A stretch of 64,000 nt of DNA from contig NZ_LQIU01000034.1 in the NCBI RefSeq assembly GCF_001499995.1, positions 157,082-221,081 on the forward strand. The letters are read 5' to 3'. This document shows positions 48,246 through 57,304 of the stretch, piece by piece. A program made the translations under genes and the position numbers. This DNA is from Mycobacterium sp. IS-1496. GTDB lineage: Bacteria; Actinomycetota; Actinomycetes; Mycobacteriales; Mycobacteriaceae. A model generated the notes under the pieces. The model saw nothing but the letters and a program-made list of their open reading frames with translations, had not been told where the DNA came from and searched no databases. Within the stretch, counting starts at the first letter, position 1. Every line of letters starts with the position of its first letter.

Positions 48246-48577
48246 GCAGACTCTTCTGGATCGTCTTCGCCGCGGTGACCGTCGTCGTGGCCGGGGGTCT
48301 GTCCTACCTCGCCAGCGCCAGCCCGGACGGCCTGGACGCCACGACCCTGCGCGGCTGTGAGGTGGTCGAAACCGCGGACGGGGAGTCGCTGAGCGGGGAC
48401 TGCATCGCCCGGCACGCCGACGAGCATCCCCTGGCCGGCTCGCCGCTCGCGGACTACGCGGTGGGCGGCGTTCCCGAGACCAACGGCTTGGCCGGTGTCA
48501 TCGGTGTGATCGTGACGGCCGCCGCAGGGACGGCGTTGTTCTGGTTCATCGCCCGCGCACGCCGCAGCAGGAGATAG
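48242..48577 (+). CDS. PDGLE-domain accessory subunit (CbiN-like role)
   Basis: A 111-residue protein with two membrane helices (F-W-I-V-F-A-A-V-T-V-V-V-A-G-G-L and G-V-I-G-V-I-V-T-A-A-A-G-T-A-L-F-W-F) and the signature S-P-D-G-L-D-A in the loop after helix 1. PDGLE proteins replace or supplement CbiN in activating metal uptake by CbiM. GTG 48242 overlaps the cbiM stop. Two cysteines (R-G-C-E-V and S-G-D-C-I) lie in the extracytoplasmic loop. Confidence 0.87.
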   Translation: MSRLFWIVFAAVTVVVAGGLSYLASASPDGLDATTLRGCEVVETADGESLSGDCIARHADEHPLAGSPLADYAVGGVPETNGLAGVIGVIVTAAAGTALFWFIARARRSRR

Positions 48578-48579
48578 TC

Positions 48580-49362
48580 ATGGGTGCCGGCGCGCATCCG
48601 CTCTACCGGCCGGGCGACTCGGCCGTGCACCGGATGCCGGCCGAGACGAAGATCGTGTGCCTGGTGGCGTTCGTGCTCGCCGTCGTCGCCACCCCTCGCG
48701 AACTGGTGTGGCCGTACCTGATCTTCGGGGTGATCGTCGTCGCGGTGTGGTGGGCCGCGGGTGTCCCACCGCGCTGGGCGCTGCCCCGCATGCTGATCGA
48801 GGCGCCGTTCGTCGTGCTCGCGGTGCTGCTGCCGTTCGCCGAAGGCGGGCAGCGGACCGACGTTGCGGGAGTGTCGCTCTCGGTCACCGGCCTCTACGCC
48901 GCCTGGGGCATCGTCGCCAAGGGCACCCTCGGCGTCGCCGCCGCGCTGGCCGTCGCCGCGACCACCCCGGCGGCCGAACTGCCCGCCGCCCTGAGCCGGC
49001 TGCGGGTGCCTGCCGTCATGACCTCGGTGCTCGTGCTGATGATCCGCTACGTCGACCTCTTGGCGGCCGAGGCGGGCCGCATGCGGATCGCCCGCATCTC
49101 GCGTGGCGATTCGCCGCGGGCGCTGCACCAGGCAGGCGCCGTCGCGACCGGCGTCGGCGCGCTGTTCCTACGGTCCTACGAACGCGGTGAGCGCGTGCAT
49201 CTGGCCATGCTCTCGAGGGGTTTCGACGGCCGCGCACCAGATCTGGCGGCGGTCGGCGCACCGCCGAGGGCACGCCGGGGGCAGTGGGCCATCGCATTGC
49301 TGCCCGCGGCGGCCGCCGCCGTGGTGGCCGCGGCCGCGTGGGTGGTCTGGGTGGCCGTATGA
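48580..49362 (+). CDS. cbiQ: CbiQ, ECF transporter T component
   Basis: A 260-residue membrane protein of the EcfT/CbiQ family: several helices in the first 150 residues, then the cytoplasmic coupling segment E-A-G-R-M-R-I-A-R-I-S-R-G and a second Ala-Arg-Gly-type motif E-R-V-H-L-A-M-L-S-R-G-F-D-G, which dock onto the ATPase. ATG 48580 lies two bases after the previous stop, with AGGAG upstream. The stop overlaps cbiO (ATGA). Confidence 0.92.
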   Translation: MGAGAHPLYRPGDSAVHRMPAETKIVCLVAFVLAVVATPRELVWPYLIFGVIVVAVWWAAGVPPRWALPRMLIEAPFVVLAVLLPFAEGGQRTDVAGVSLSVTGLYAAWGIVAKGTLGVAAALAVAATTPAAELPAALSRLRVPAVMTSVLVLMIRYVDLLAAEAGRMRIARISRGDSPRALHQAGAVATGVGALFLRSYERGERVHLAMLSRGFDGRAPDLAAVGAPPRARRGQWAIALLPAAAAAVVAAAAWVVWVAV

Positions 49363-50099
49363 CCGCGCCCGCCGTGCGCATCGAGCGACTGCGTCATGTC
49401 TATCCCGACGGTCACGTCGCACTCGCCGGCGTGGACCTGACCATCGGCGCCGGCGAGCGGATCGCGGTGCTCGGGCCCAACGGCGCCGGCAAGACGACGC
49501 TCATGCTGCACCTCAACGGGGTCCTCGAGGCCACCGCGGGCCGCGTGCACATCGGCGAAACCCCGGTGGGGCGCAGAACACTTCCGGAGATCCGCAGGCG
49601 CGTCGGCCTGGTGTTCCAGGACCCCGACGACCAGCTGTTCATGCCCACCGTCGCCCAGGACGTGGCGTTCGGACCCGCGAATTTCGGGGTGCGCGGCGAC
49701 GAACTGGCCGAGCGGGTGCGCCGCGCGCTGGAGACCGTCTCACTCACCGGCGAGGCCGACCGCAGTCCCGCGCACCTGTCGGCCGGTCAGCGCAGACGCG
49801 CAGCGCTGGCCACGGTGCTGGCGTGTGAACCCGAGGTCCTGGTGCTCGACGAGCCGTCTGCCAACCTCGACCCCGTCGCGCGCCGCGAGCTCGCCGAGAC
49901 CCTGCGCACCATCAGCGCCACGACGATCATCGTCACCCACGACCTGCCCTACGCCGCGCAGCTGTGTGAGCGCGCCGTCATCGTCGACGCCGGTGTGGTG
50001 GTGGCCGACGGCCCGATCGCGGACCTGCTCGCCGACGCCCAACTTCTGGCGGCCCACCGGCTCGAGCTGCCGTGGGGTTTCGTGGTGCCGCGGCCCTGA
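49359..50099 (+). CDS. cbiO: CbiO, ECF transporter ATPase
   Basis: A 246-residue ABC ATPase. Walker A is L-G-P-N-G-A-G-K-T-T-L, the Q-loop V-F-Q-D-P-D-D-Q-L-F (typical of cobalt ECF ATPases), the signature L-S-A-G-Q-R-R-R and Walker B V-L-V-L-D-E-P-S, with H-loop V-T-H-D-L-P-Y. The signature has Ala where Gly is usual (LSAGQ). It ends the ECF operon; the convergent mtr gene stops three bases later. Confidence 0.95.
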   Translation: MTAPAVRIERLRHVYPDGHVALAGVDLTIGAGERIAVLGPNGAGKTTLMLHLNGVLEATAGRVHIGETPVGRRTLPEIRRRVGLVFQDPDDQLFMPTVAQDVAFGPANFGVRGDELAERVRRALETVSLTGEADRSPAHLSAGQRRRAALATVLACEPEVLVLDEPSANLDPVARRELAETLRTISATTIIVTHDLPYAAQLCERAVIVDAGVVVADGPIADLLADAQLLAAHRLELPWGFVVPRP

Positions 50100-50101
50100 G
50101 G

Positions 50102-51514
50102 TCAGTGCCGCCGGGCCGGTGGCCACGGCGGCTCACCGCACAGGGCCAGCAGCGCGTTCTCCACCACCTCCGGCAGTGCGGGATGGATCCAGTACTGGCC
50201 ACGCGCCATGTCCTGGGCGGGCAGTCCGAACGCCATGGCCTGGACGAGGGGCTGGATGATCGAGGACGCCTGGTGGCCCATGATGTGCGCACCGAGCAGC
50301 AGCCCGGTGTCGTCGTCGACGATGAGTTTGGCGAAGGCCTCGGTGTCCTCCATCGCCCACCCGTAGGCCACGTCACCGTAGTCCTGGACCTTGGTCCTGA
50401 TCCGGAAACCCTTTGCGCGCGCCTCGTTCTCGGTGAGGCCGACCGAGGCGATCTGCGGTTCGGTGAAGACCGCCGACGGCACGTTGCGGTGGTTGGCCGG
50501 CATCAGCGTATCGGTGTCGTCCCAGTCGACGAGCAGGTTGTTCCTCACCACTCGTGCTTCGTGATTGGCGACATGCTTGAGCTGATAGCGCGAGCAGACG
50601 TCGCCGAGCGCGAAGACGTTGCGCGCGGTGGTCCGCTGATACTCGTCGACGGTGACCAGACCGTCCTCGACCGCCACGCCCGCCACGTGCGCGTCGAGCC
50701 GGTCGCCGTTGGGCACCCGGCCGGTGGCGACCAGCAGCACGTCCCCGTGCAGCGCGGACCCGTCGTCGAGGTTGAGCGTGACGCCGGATTCGTCGGTGGA
50801 GCCGCCGATGATGTTGCGGCGGCTGCGGATCTCCCACTTCTTGCCCGCGATGTCGGTGAAGCGCTCACAGATCGTGTCGTCGGCGTGGGCCAGCATGGCC
50901 GTGCCCCGGATGACGATCGTGACCCGGGATCCCAGCGAGGAGAAGATGTGCGCGAACTCCGCGGCGACGTAGCCGCCGCCGGCGATGATGATGTGTTCGG
51001 GCAACTCCGCCAGCCGCATGATGGTGTCGCTGGTGTGATACTCCACGCCGCAGTCGGCGATCGCCGGTGGCACCGTCGCGCGCGATCCCGCGGCGATCAC
51101 CACCTGGTCCGCGGTGAACTCGTCACCGTCGTCGGTGCGTAACCGGTAGCGGCCGTCGGGCAACGTGTCCGCGAACCGGGTGTGGCCGGCGAACACCTCG
51201 ACGTTGGGTGTGGCACGCCGGTAGTGCTCACCGCCGGTGGCCAGCGGGTCGATCCGCCCGAACACGCGCGACACGATGTCACTCCAGCGGACCCCGTCGA
51301 CACGGGCGTCGATGCCGAAACGGGCTGCGTCCCTGACGTTCTGGGCGATCCCCGCGGAGTAGACGAACATCTTCGTCGGGATGCACCCGACGTTGAGGCA
51401 GGTGCCGCCGAAGAGGCCCTCCTCGCACACGGCCACCCGCTTGTCGGCGTAGCGTTCGTCGAGAATCGTGTTGCCCGAACCCGTTCCGATGATCGCGATA
51501 TCGAAGTGCGCCAT
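50102..51514 (-). CDS. mtr: Mycothione reductase
   Basis: A 470-residue FAD disulfide oxidoreductase that reduces mycothiol disulfide with NADPH. The redox pair is Cys39 and Cys44 in G-G-T-C-L-N-V-G-C-I-P-T-K. The FAD motif is I-I-G-T-G-S-G-N-T, the NADPH motif I-I-A-G-G-G-Y-V-A-A-E, and the interface active-site His is in Y-W-I-H-P-A-L-P-E. Mycothiol is specific to Actinobacteria, supporting the taxonomic call. It is convergent with cbiO, and 30 bp from the hydrolase gene upstream on the same strand. Confidence 0.97.
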   Translation of the reverse strand: MAHFDIAIIGTGSGNTILDERYADKRVAVCEEGLFGGTCLNVGCIPTKMFVYSAGIAQNVRDAARFGIDARVDGVRWSDIVSRVFGRIDPLATGGEHYRRATPNVEVFAGHTRFADTLPDGRYRLRTDDGDEFTADQVVIAAGSRATVPPAIADCGVEYHTSDTIMRLAELPEHIIIAGGGYVAAEFAHIFSSLGSRVTIVIRGTAMLAHADDTICERFTDIAGKKWEIRSRRNIIGGSTDESGVTLNLDDGSALHGDVLLVATGRVPNGDRLDAHVAGVAVEDGLVTVDEYQRTTARNVFALGDVCSRYQLKHVANHEARVVRNNLLVDWDDTDTLMPANHRNVPSAVFTEPQIASVGLTENEARAKGFRIRTKVQDYGDVAYGWAMEDTEAFAKLIVDDDTGLLLGAHIMGHQASSIIQPLVQAMAFGLPAQDMARGQYWIHPALPEVVENALLALCGEPPWPPARRH

Positions 51515-51544
51515 CTAGATCCCCCGTCGCTTCGCTCGCCCCAT

Positions 51545-52576
51545 CTATAGTCCCCGTTCGGATCGTCGCGTCGTAGCCGGGTGTTCGGCCAGATACCAGT
51601 CGAGCCAGCGATCCAGTTCACCGTAGGCCGTCCGTCGTGGCTCGGCGAGTGAAAGGAACACGTCGTGTTTGGCGTCGGCGATCGGCACGATCGTGCTCCG
51701 ATTGCCGACACAACCCGCCCAGCGGGCGATGTGCGCGACGTCGAGCACCGCGTCACCGCGCTGCATCGTGTCTGGATCGGGCTCTTCGCGCACGCTGTGG
51801 TCCGACCGCAGGATCAGGTTGGGCACACCGACGTCCAGACCCCGGTGGAGCCGCGCGTGGCCGCGGCGGACGGCGCTGATCCAGCCCGCCGTGACCGGGA
51901 ACCCGCCGACCGGTTTCCAGTCGAGGTTGTAGTCGAACTCGCCCGCGAAGTCCCGGTGCAGGGTGGCGCCGTAGCCGCCGCCCGGGTTCGGCGCCCGCAC
52001 GACGCGGCGCTTGCCGAATCGCGACACCGCCCCGAGGGCGGCCGAGGTGGCCGCAGAGCGCAGCACGGCAGGCCCCTGCAGGTCGAACCACGGGCTGTTG
52101 AGCACCAGGCCGGTCACACCGAAACGCGCGGTCATCCCTTGCCGCCTCAGCCGGTCCAGCCACAGCGACACGATCAGCCCGCCCGCGGAGTGGCCGACCA
52201 CCAGCACGGCGGCGCCGTCGGTCTCCTGCGCGATGATCCGCAGACCCTGCTCGAGCTCACGGTCGTAGCGCGCCAGGTCGGTCGTGAAGTGCGGCGTCTG
52301 CCCGTCCCGGTGTGACCGCCCGCATTTGTGCAGGTCCAGCGCGTAGAAGGCGAACCCCCGGGCGGCCAGGTGATCGGCGAGTTCGGTGTGGAAGAAGTAG
52401 TCGGTGAACCCGTGCACCAGCAACACGGCGTGGCGTGCCCGCGGCTGCGGCCGGCCGTGCCGCACGATCGTCGCGACGAGGTCACCCTCCCCGTCTGGAT
52501 CACGGCCCAGCGCGAGGGTGTGCCGCTGGTAGTCGGGCAGCACGTCCGCTTCCCAGCTCAGCCCCCGGGCGCTCAC
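51545..52576 (-). CDS. Alpha/beta hydrolase, lysophospholipase-like (Rv2854-like)
   Basis: A 343-residue serine hydrolase. The oxyanion region is L-L-V-H-G-F-T-D-Y and the nucleophile elbow G-H-S-A-G-G; the acid is probably in L-R-S-D-H-S and the His in D-A-K-H-D-V-F-L-S. The start is placed at GTG 52576 because a minus-strand TAAGGT element ends seven bases before it, suggesting a leaderless start; GTG 52585 would add three residues. The mtr gene follows after 30 bp. Substrate unknown; a monoacylglycerol or lysophospholipid lipase is the family expectation. Confidence 0.87.
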   Translation of the reverse strand: MSARGLSWEADVLPDYQRHTLALGRDPDGEGDLVATIVRHGRPQPRARHAVLLVHGFTDYFFHTELADHLAARGFAFYALDLHKCGRSHRDGQTPHFTTDLARYDRELEQGLRIIAQETDGAAVLVVGHSAGGLIVSLWLDRLRRQGMTARFGVTGLVLNSPWFDLQGPAVLRSAATSAALGAVSRFGKRRVVRAPNPGGGYGATLHRDFAGEFDYNLDWKPVGGFPVTAGWISAVRRGHARLHRGLDVGVPNLILRSDHSVREEPDPDTMQRGDAVLDVAHIARWAGCVGNRSTIVPIADAKHDVFLSLAEPRRTAYGELDRWLDWYLAEHPATTRRSERGL

Positions 52577-52719
52577 GGATGTCACCTTAGGCGGCCCGGC
52601 GAAGGCGCAGGCCACAGCGGTGAGCGATGGCACAGTGGCCGCACGGTTGCCGCGCCCCTCAGCGGGATAACCTTGACCAGGTAAGCCGTCCCACAGCCGC
52701 GACGAAAAGGACCGTTGAG

Positions 52720-54291
52720 TTGTCTGATTCCGTGTCCGATGCACAGGTAGCCAAGACCGACGTCGTGCTGGTCGGTGCCGGCATCATGAGCGCCACGCTG
52801 AGCGTGCTGCTCAGGCTGCTCGAGCCCAACTGGACCATCACGCTGATCGAGCGGCTCGACGGCGCGGCGGCCGAGAGCAGCGACGCGTGGAACAACGCGG
52901 GCACCGGCCACTCCGCGCTGTGCGAGCTGAATTACACGCCGGAGGGGCCCGGCGGGTCCATCGACATCACCAAAGCGGTGCACATCAACGAGCAGTTCCA
53001 GGTCTCGCGGCAGTTCTGGAGCTACGCCGTGGAGAACGGCGTGCTGCCCGACGTGCGCAACTTCATCAACCCGATCCCGCACGTCAGCTTCGTCAGCGGG
53101 GCGAGGAACGTGCAGTACCTGCGGGCCCGTTACGACGCGCTGGTCACCAACCCGCTGTTCGCGACGATGGAGTACATCGACGACCGCGATGAGTTCACCA
53201 GGCGGTTGCCGTTCATGGCGGACAAGCGCGACTTCCGCGAACCGGTCGCGCTGAACTGGACCCAGGACGGCACCGACATCGATTTCGGCTCGCTGTCGCG
53301 TCAGCTGATCGGCTACTCCGCCCAGCGCGGCATGACGACGCTGTTCGGCCACGAGGTCCGCGACCTCGACAAGCAGTCCGACGGCAGCTGGTCGGTCAAG
53401 GTGCTCAACCGCCGCACCGGCGCCAAGCGCAAGCTCAACGCGAAGTTCGTCTTCGTCGGCGCGGGCGGCGGCGCGCTGCCGCTGCTGCAGAAGGCCGGCA
53501 TCGAGGAGGCCAGGGGCTTCGGCGGCTTCCCGGTGGGCGGGCAGTGGCTGCGCACCGGCAATCCCGAGCTGACGGCGCGGCATCAGGCCAAGGTCTACGG
53601 GATGCCGCCCCTGGGTGCGCCGCCGATGTCGGTGCCACACCTCGACACCCGCGTCATCAACGGGAAGTCCTTCCTGTTGTTCGGACCGTTCGCGGGCTGG
53701 TCGCCGAAGTTCCTCAAGCAGGGCAAGGTCACCGACCTGCCGTTCTCGGTCAAGCCGAACAACCTGGCGTCGATGCTCGGCGTCGGCCTCACCGAGATGG
53801 GCCTGCTCAAGTACCTCATCGGCCAGCTGCTGCTCAGCGAGGCCGACCGGGTGGAGACGCTGCGCGACTTCGCCCCCAGCGCACGGGACTCCGACTGGGA
53901 GCTCGACATCGCCGGTCAGCGGGTGCAGGTGATCCGTCGCAAGGGCAAGGGCGGGGTGCTGGAGTTCGGCACCACGGTGCTGGCCGCCAAAGACGGCAGC
54001 ATCGCAGGTCTGCTGGGCGCCTCACCCGGGGCGTCGACGGCGGTGCCCGCGATGCTCGACGTCATGGAGCGCTGCTTCGGCGAGCGCTACGGCACCTGGC
54101 TGCCCAAACTCAAGGAGATCGTGCCGTCGCTGGGCGTCAAGCTCTCCGACGAGCCGAAGCTGTTCGACGAGGTGTGGGCGCACGGCACCCGGGTCCTCCA
54201 ACTGGACCGCCCGGCCTCGGGTCTGCCGATCGCCGGCCCGGACACCGAGCACGAGTCCGATGCGTCGCGCGCGACCGCGGTGACCGCCTGA
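52720..54291 (+). CDS. mqo: Malate:quinone oxidoreductase
   Basis: A 523-residue membrane-associated FAD enzyme that oxidises malate to oxaloacetate and feeds electrons to the quinone pool. It begins with the FAD motif D-V-V-L-V-G-A-G-I-M-S-A-T-L and has N-N-A-G-T-G-H-S-A-L-C-E-L-N-Y-T and F-L-L-F-G-P-F-A-G-W-S-P-K-F-L-K. The start is TTG 52720, giving M-S-D-S as in the M. tuberculosis protein; it is preceded by AAAAGGA. Divergent from the hydrolase gene. Confidence 0.96.
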   Translation: MSDSVSDAQVAKTDVVLVGAGIMSATLSVLLRLLEPNWTITLIERLDGAAAESSDAWNNAGTGHSALCELNYTPEGPGGSIDITKAVHINEQFQVSRQFWSYAVENGVLPDVRNFINPIPHVSFVSGARNVQYLRARYDALVTNPLFATMEYIDDRDEFTRRLPFMADKRDFREPVALNWTQDGTDIDFGSLSRQLIGYSAQRGMTTLFGHEVRDLDKQSDGSWSVKVLNRRTGAKRKLNAKFVFVGAGGGALPLLQKAGIEEARGFGGFPVGGQWLRTGNPELTARHQAKVYGMPPLGAPPMSVPHLDTRVINGKSFLLFGPFAGWSPKFLKQGKVTDLPFSVKPNNLASMLGVGLTEMGLLKYLIGQLLLSEADRVETLRDFAPSARDSDWELDIAGQRVQVIRRKGKGGVLEFGTTVLAAKDGSIAGLLGASPGASTAVPAMLDVMERCFGERYGTWLPKLKEIVPSLGVKLSDEPKLFDEVWAHGTRVLQLDRPASGLPIAGPDTEHESDASRATAVTA

Positions 54292-54303
54292 CGTGGTGCG
54301 ACG

Positions 54304-54771
54304 ATGACGGTCGCGCTGCGCCGCAGCTGGGCCAAGGACCTGGACGCGGCGACGCTCTACGAACTGCTCAAACTGCGGGTCGAGGTGTTCGTCGTCGAGC
54401 AGGCCTGCCCGTACCCGGAACTCGACGGCCGCGATCTGCTCGCCGAGACCCGTCATTTCTGGCTGGAGGGTCCCGACGGTGAGGTCGTCTCCACGCTGCG
54501 GCTGATGGAGGAACATCCCGGCGGGCACAAGGGTTTCCGCATCGGCCGGGTCTGCACCCGCAGGGATGCGCGCGGCCACGGCCACACCGCCCGGTTGATG
54601 CAGGCCGCACTCGCCGACGTCGGCGACCACCCGTGCCGCATCGACGCCCAGACATATCTGGAGGAGATGTACGCCCGGCACGGATTCGTCCGTGCCGGTG
54701 ACGAATTCGTCGAGGACGGCATTCCGCACGTGCCGATGCTGCGCCCGGCCTCCGGAACGGCCCACCCGTGA
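54304..54771 (+). CDS. ElaA-family GNAT acetyltransferase
   Basis: A 155-residue GNAT protein of the ElaA type: Y-E-L-L-K-L-R-V-E-V-F-V-V-E-Q-x-C-P-Y-P-E-L-D-G-R-D near the start, then the acetyl-CoA site I-G-R-V-C-T-R-R-D-A-R-G-H-G-H. It matches Rv2851c by position. It lies 12 bp after mqo and its stop overlaps the chelatase gene start (GTGA), so it is part of the transcription unit leading into the cobalamin genes. Acceptor unknown. Confidence 0.9.
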   Translation: MTVALRRSWAKDLDAATLYELLKLRVEVFVVEQACPYPELDGRDLLAETRHFWLEGPDGEVVSTLRLMEEHPGGHKGFRIGRVCTRRDARGHGHTARLMQAALADVGDHPCRIDAQTYLEEMYARHGFVRAGDEFVEDGIPHVPMLRPASGTAHP

Positions 54772-56657
54772 CCGCCGCCGCTACGCCCACGTATCCGTTC
54801 AGCGCCATCGTCGGCCACGACCGGCTGCTGCTGGCCCTTCTGCTGTGCGCGGTGCGCCCCGAGATCGGCGGCGTGCTGATCCGCGGGGAGAAGGGCACCG
54901 CGAAATCGACCGCCGTGCGCGGGCTGGCGCACATCCTGTCCCGGGTCGACGGCGGTGCGCTGGTCGAGCTGCCGATCGGCGCGACCGAGGACCGCGTCGT
55001 CGGATCGCTGGATCTGCAGAAGGTGCTGCGCGACGGCGAACACGCCTTCTCGCCGGGCCTGCTCGCGCGGGCCCACGGTGGCGTGCTCTACGTCGACGAG
55101 GTCAACCTGCTGCACGACCACCTGGTCGACGTGCTGCTCGACGCGGCCGCGATGGGCCGGGTGCACATCGAACGCGACGGCATCTCCCACACCCACGAGG
55201 CGCGGTTCGTGCTGATCGGCACGATGAATCCCGAAGAGGGCGAACTGCGCCCGCAACTGCTCGACCGGTTCGGGCTCACCGTGGACGTCGCGGCGTCGCG
55301 TGACGTCGACGTCCGCGTCGAGGTCATCCGTGCACGGATGGCGTTCGAGGCGGACCCGGCCGGCTTCGCCGAGCGTCATGCCGGCCGAGACGCCGACCTG
55401 GCGCGGCGGGTGGCCGAGGCGCGTGCACTCGTGCCGTCGGTATCGTTGCCGGACAACGAGTTACGGCGGATCGCCGCCCTGTGTGCGGCGTTCGACGTGG
55501 ACGGTATGCGAGCCGATCTGGTGGTCGCGCGCACCGCGGTCGCGCACGCCGCCTGGCGCGCCGCGCAGACCGGGGTGACGGGGGGTGTCACCGTCGGGGA
55601 AGAGGACATCCGGGTGGCCGCCGAACTCGCGCTGCCGCACCGGCGCAGGCGCGACCCGTTCGACGACCCCGGACTGGACCCCGAGCGCCTCGACGAGGCG
55701 ATGGAGCAGGCCGGTGAATCCGCCGACGCGGCCGACACGGATCCCGACCCGGACCCGCCGCCCGACCCGCCCGGTGGGGGCGCGCCCGGCGAATCGCCGG
55801 AACCGACTCGGCCGCAAGAGGGTTCGTCGTCGGAACGGACGCGCAGCAGCGGCGCCCCGTCCGCGGTCTTCAAGACGAGAACCCTGGTGGTGCCCGGCGT
55901 CGGGGAGGGTGCCCCCGGCCGGCGGTCCCGGGCCCGCAACCGCACCGGCACCGTCGTGGCGTCCACCGCCGACGCGGAGACCGGACACGGCCTGCACGTC
56001 TTCGGGACACTGCTGGCCGCCGCGGAGAACCAGCGCGTGCCCGGCCGGCCCCGGCCCGGGGTGCGGGACGTGCGCCGGGCCGTACGCGAGGGGCACGAGG
56101 GCAATCTGGTGATCTTCGTCGTCGACGCCTCGGGTTCGATGGCGGCCCGCGACCGGATGGCCGCGGTCGGCGGCGCCACGCTGTCCCTGCTGCGCGACGC
56201 ATACCAGCGGCGCGACAAGGTCGCGGTGATCACCTTCCGGCAGCGGCAGGCCAGGCTGCTGCTGCCGCCCACGACGTCGGTGTACATCGCCAGCCGGCGG
56301 CTGTCGCAGTTCGACACCGGCGGCAAGACGCCACTCGCGGAGGGTCTGCTCGCCGCCCGCGACGTCGTCGTCCGGGAGAAGGCCCGTGACCGCGCCCGGC
56401 GCTGTCTGGTCGTCGTGCTGACCGACGGCCGCGCCACCGGGGGACCGGATCCGCTGGGCCGCACGCGCGAGGCCGCCGCCCGCCTGGTGGCCGAAGGCGC
56501 CGCGGCCGTGGTCGTCGACTGCGAGACGTCGTTCGTGCGGCTGGGTCTGGCCGAGGAACTCGCCGCGGCGCTCCGTGCGCCCGCGGTCCGGCTGGCGCAC
56601 CTGCGCGCCGACGATCTCACCCGCCTGGTCACCCAGACCGACCGCACCGCCGCCTAA
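54768..56657 (+). CDS. Fused AAA+/VWA chelatase subunit (ChlI-ChlD-like)
   Basis: A 629-residue metal-chelatase motor. Residues about 1-300 form an AAA+ domain with Walker A G-E-K-G-T-A-K-S-T and Walker B V-L-Y-V-D-E-V-N-L-L. An acidic Pro-rich linker (D-P-D-P-D-P-P-P-D-P-P) follows at about 320-360, and the C-terminal VWA domain has the MIDAS motif V-D-A-S-G-S-M. It would drive cobalt insertion into hydrogenobyrinate diamide with CobN in the aerobic cobalamin route, replacing CobS/CobT. CobN is not in the window. GTG 54768 overlaps the GNAT stop; cobO follows after 11 bp. Confidence 0.92.
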   Translation: MTAAATPTYPFSAIVGHDRLLLALLLCAVRPEIGGVLIRGEKGTAKSTAVRGLAHILSRVDGGALVELPIGATEDRVVGSLDLQKVLRDGEHAFSPGLLARAHGGVLYVDEVNLLHDHLVDVLLDAAAMGRVHIERDGISHTHEARFVLIGTMNPEEGELRPQLLDRFGLTVDVAASRDVDVRVEVIRARMAFEADPAGFAERHAGRDADLARRVAEARALVPSVSLPDNELRRIAALCAAFDVDGMRADLVVARTAVAHAAWRAAQTGVTGGVTVGEEDIRVAAELALPHRRRRDPFDDPGLDPERLDEAMEQAGESADAADTDPDPDPPPDPPGGGAPGESPEPTRPQEGSSSERTRSSGAPSAVFKTRTLVVPGVGEGAPGRRSRARNRTGTVVASTADAETGHGLHVFGTLLAAAENQRVPGRPRPGVRDVRRAVREGHEGNLVIFVVDASGSMAARDRMAAVGGATLSLLRDAYQRRDKVAVITFRQRQARLLLPPTTSVYIASRRLSQFDTGGKTPLAEGLLAARDVVVREKARDRARRCLVVVLTDGRATGGPDPLGRTREAAARLVAEGAAAVVVDCETSFVRLGLAEELAAALRAPAVRLAHLRADDLTRLVTQTDRTAA

Positions 56658-56668
56658 CGGAGGAACCC

Positions 56669-57283
56669 ATGCCGCAGGGCCGTCCCACGACCGTCCCCGA
56701 CGACGGGCTGACCACCCGCGCCCGGCGCAACGCACCACTGCTCGCCGTGCACACCGGCCCGGGTAAGGGGAAGTCGACCGCCGCGTTCGGCATGGCGCTG
56801 CGCGCGTGGAACCAGGGCTTCGACATCGCGGTGTTCCAGTTCGTCAAGAGCGCGAAGTGGAAGGTCGGCGAGGAGTCGGTGTTCCGTGAGCTCGGCCGCC
56901 TGCACGACGAGAACGGCGCGGGCGGCGCCGTCGAATGGCACAAGATGGGGTCCGGCTGGTCGTGGTCGCGCAAGCCGGGCAGCGACGACGACCACGCCGC
57001 CGCTGCGGCCGACGGGTGGGCCGAGATCGCCCGCCGGCTCGCCGAGGAGCGCCACGAGTTCTATGTGCTCGACGAGTTCACGTATCCACTCAAATGGGGT
57101 TGGGTCGACACCGGGGAAGTCATCGAGGTGCTGCGTTCGCGTCCGGGCAGGCAGCACGTCGTGATCACCGGCCGCGACGCACCCCAGCCGCTGATCGACG
57201 CGGCCGACCTGGTCACCGAGATGACCAAGGTCAAACACCCGATGGACGCCGGCCGCAAGGGCCAGAAGGGCATCGAGTGGTGA
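56669..57283 (+). CDS. cobO: Cob(I)yrinic acid a,c-diamide adenosyltransferase
   Basis: A 204-residue CobA/CobO-type ATP:corrinoid adenosyltransferase. The P-loop is H-T-G-P-G-K-G-K-S-T-A-A-F-G (ATP bound in the reverse orientation in this family). Other blocks are F-Q-F-V-K-S-A-K-W-K-V-G-E, E-W-H-K-M-G-S-G-W-S-W and Y-V-L-D-E-F-T-Y-P. It adds the upper adenosyl ligand. GGAGG precedes ATG 56669. Its C-terminus M-D-A-G-R-K-G-Q-K-G-I-E-W is normal. It is followed by a 100-bp gap with a palindromic element, then cobB. Confidence 0.97.
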   Translation: MPQGRPTTVPDDGLTTRARRNAPLLAVHTGPGKGKSTAAFGMALRAWNQGFDIAVFQFVKSAKWKVGEESVFRELGRLHDENGAGGAVEWHKMGSGWSWSRKPGSDDDHAAAAADGWAEIARRLAEERHEFYVLDEFTYPLKWGWVDTGEVIEVLRSRPGRQHVVITGRDAPQPLIDAADLVTEMTKVKHPMDAGRKGQKGIEW

Positions 57284-57304
57284 TTCCGGTCCCCCTCGAC
57301 ACCC

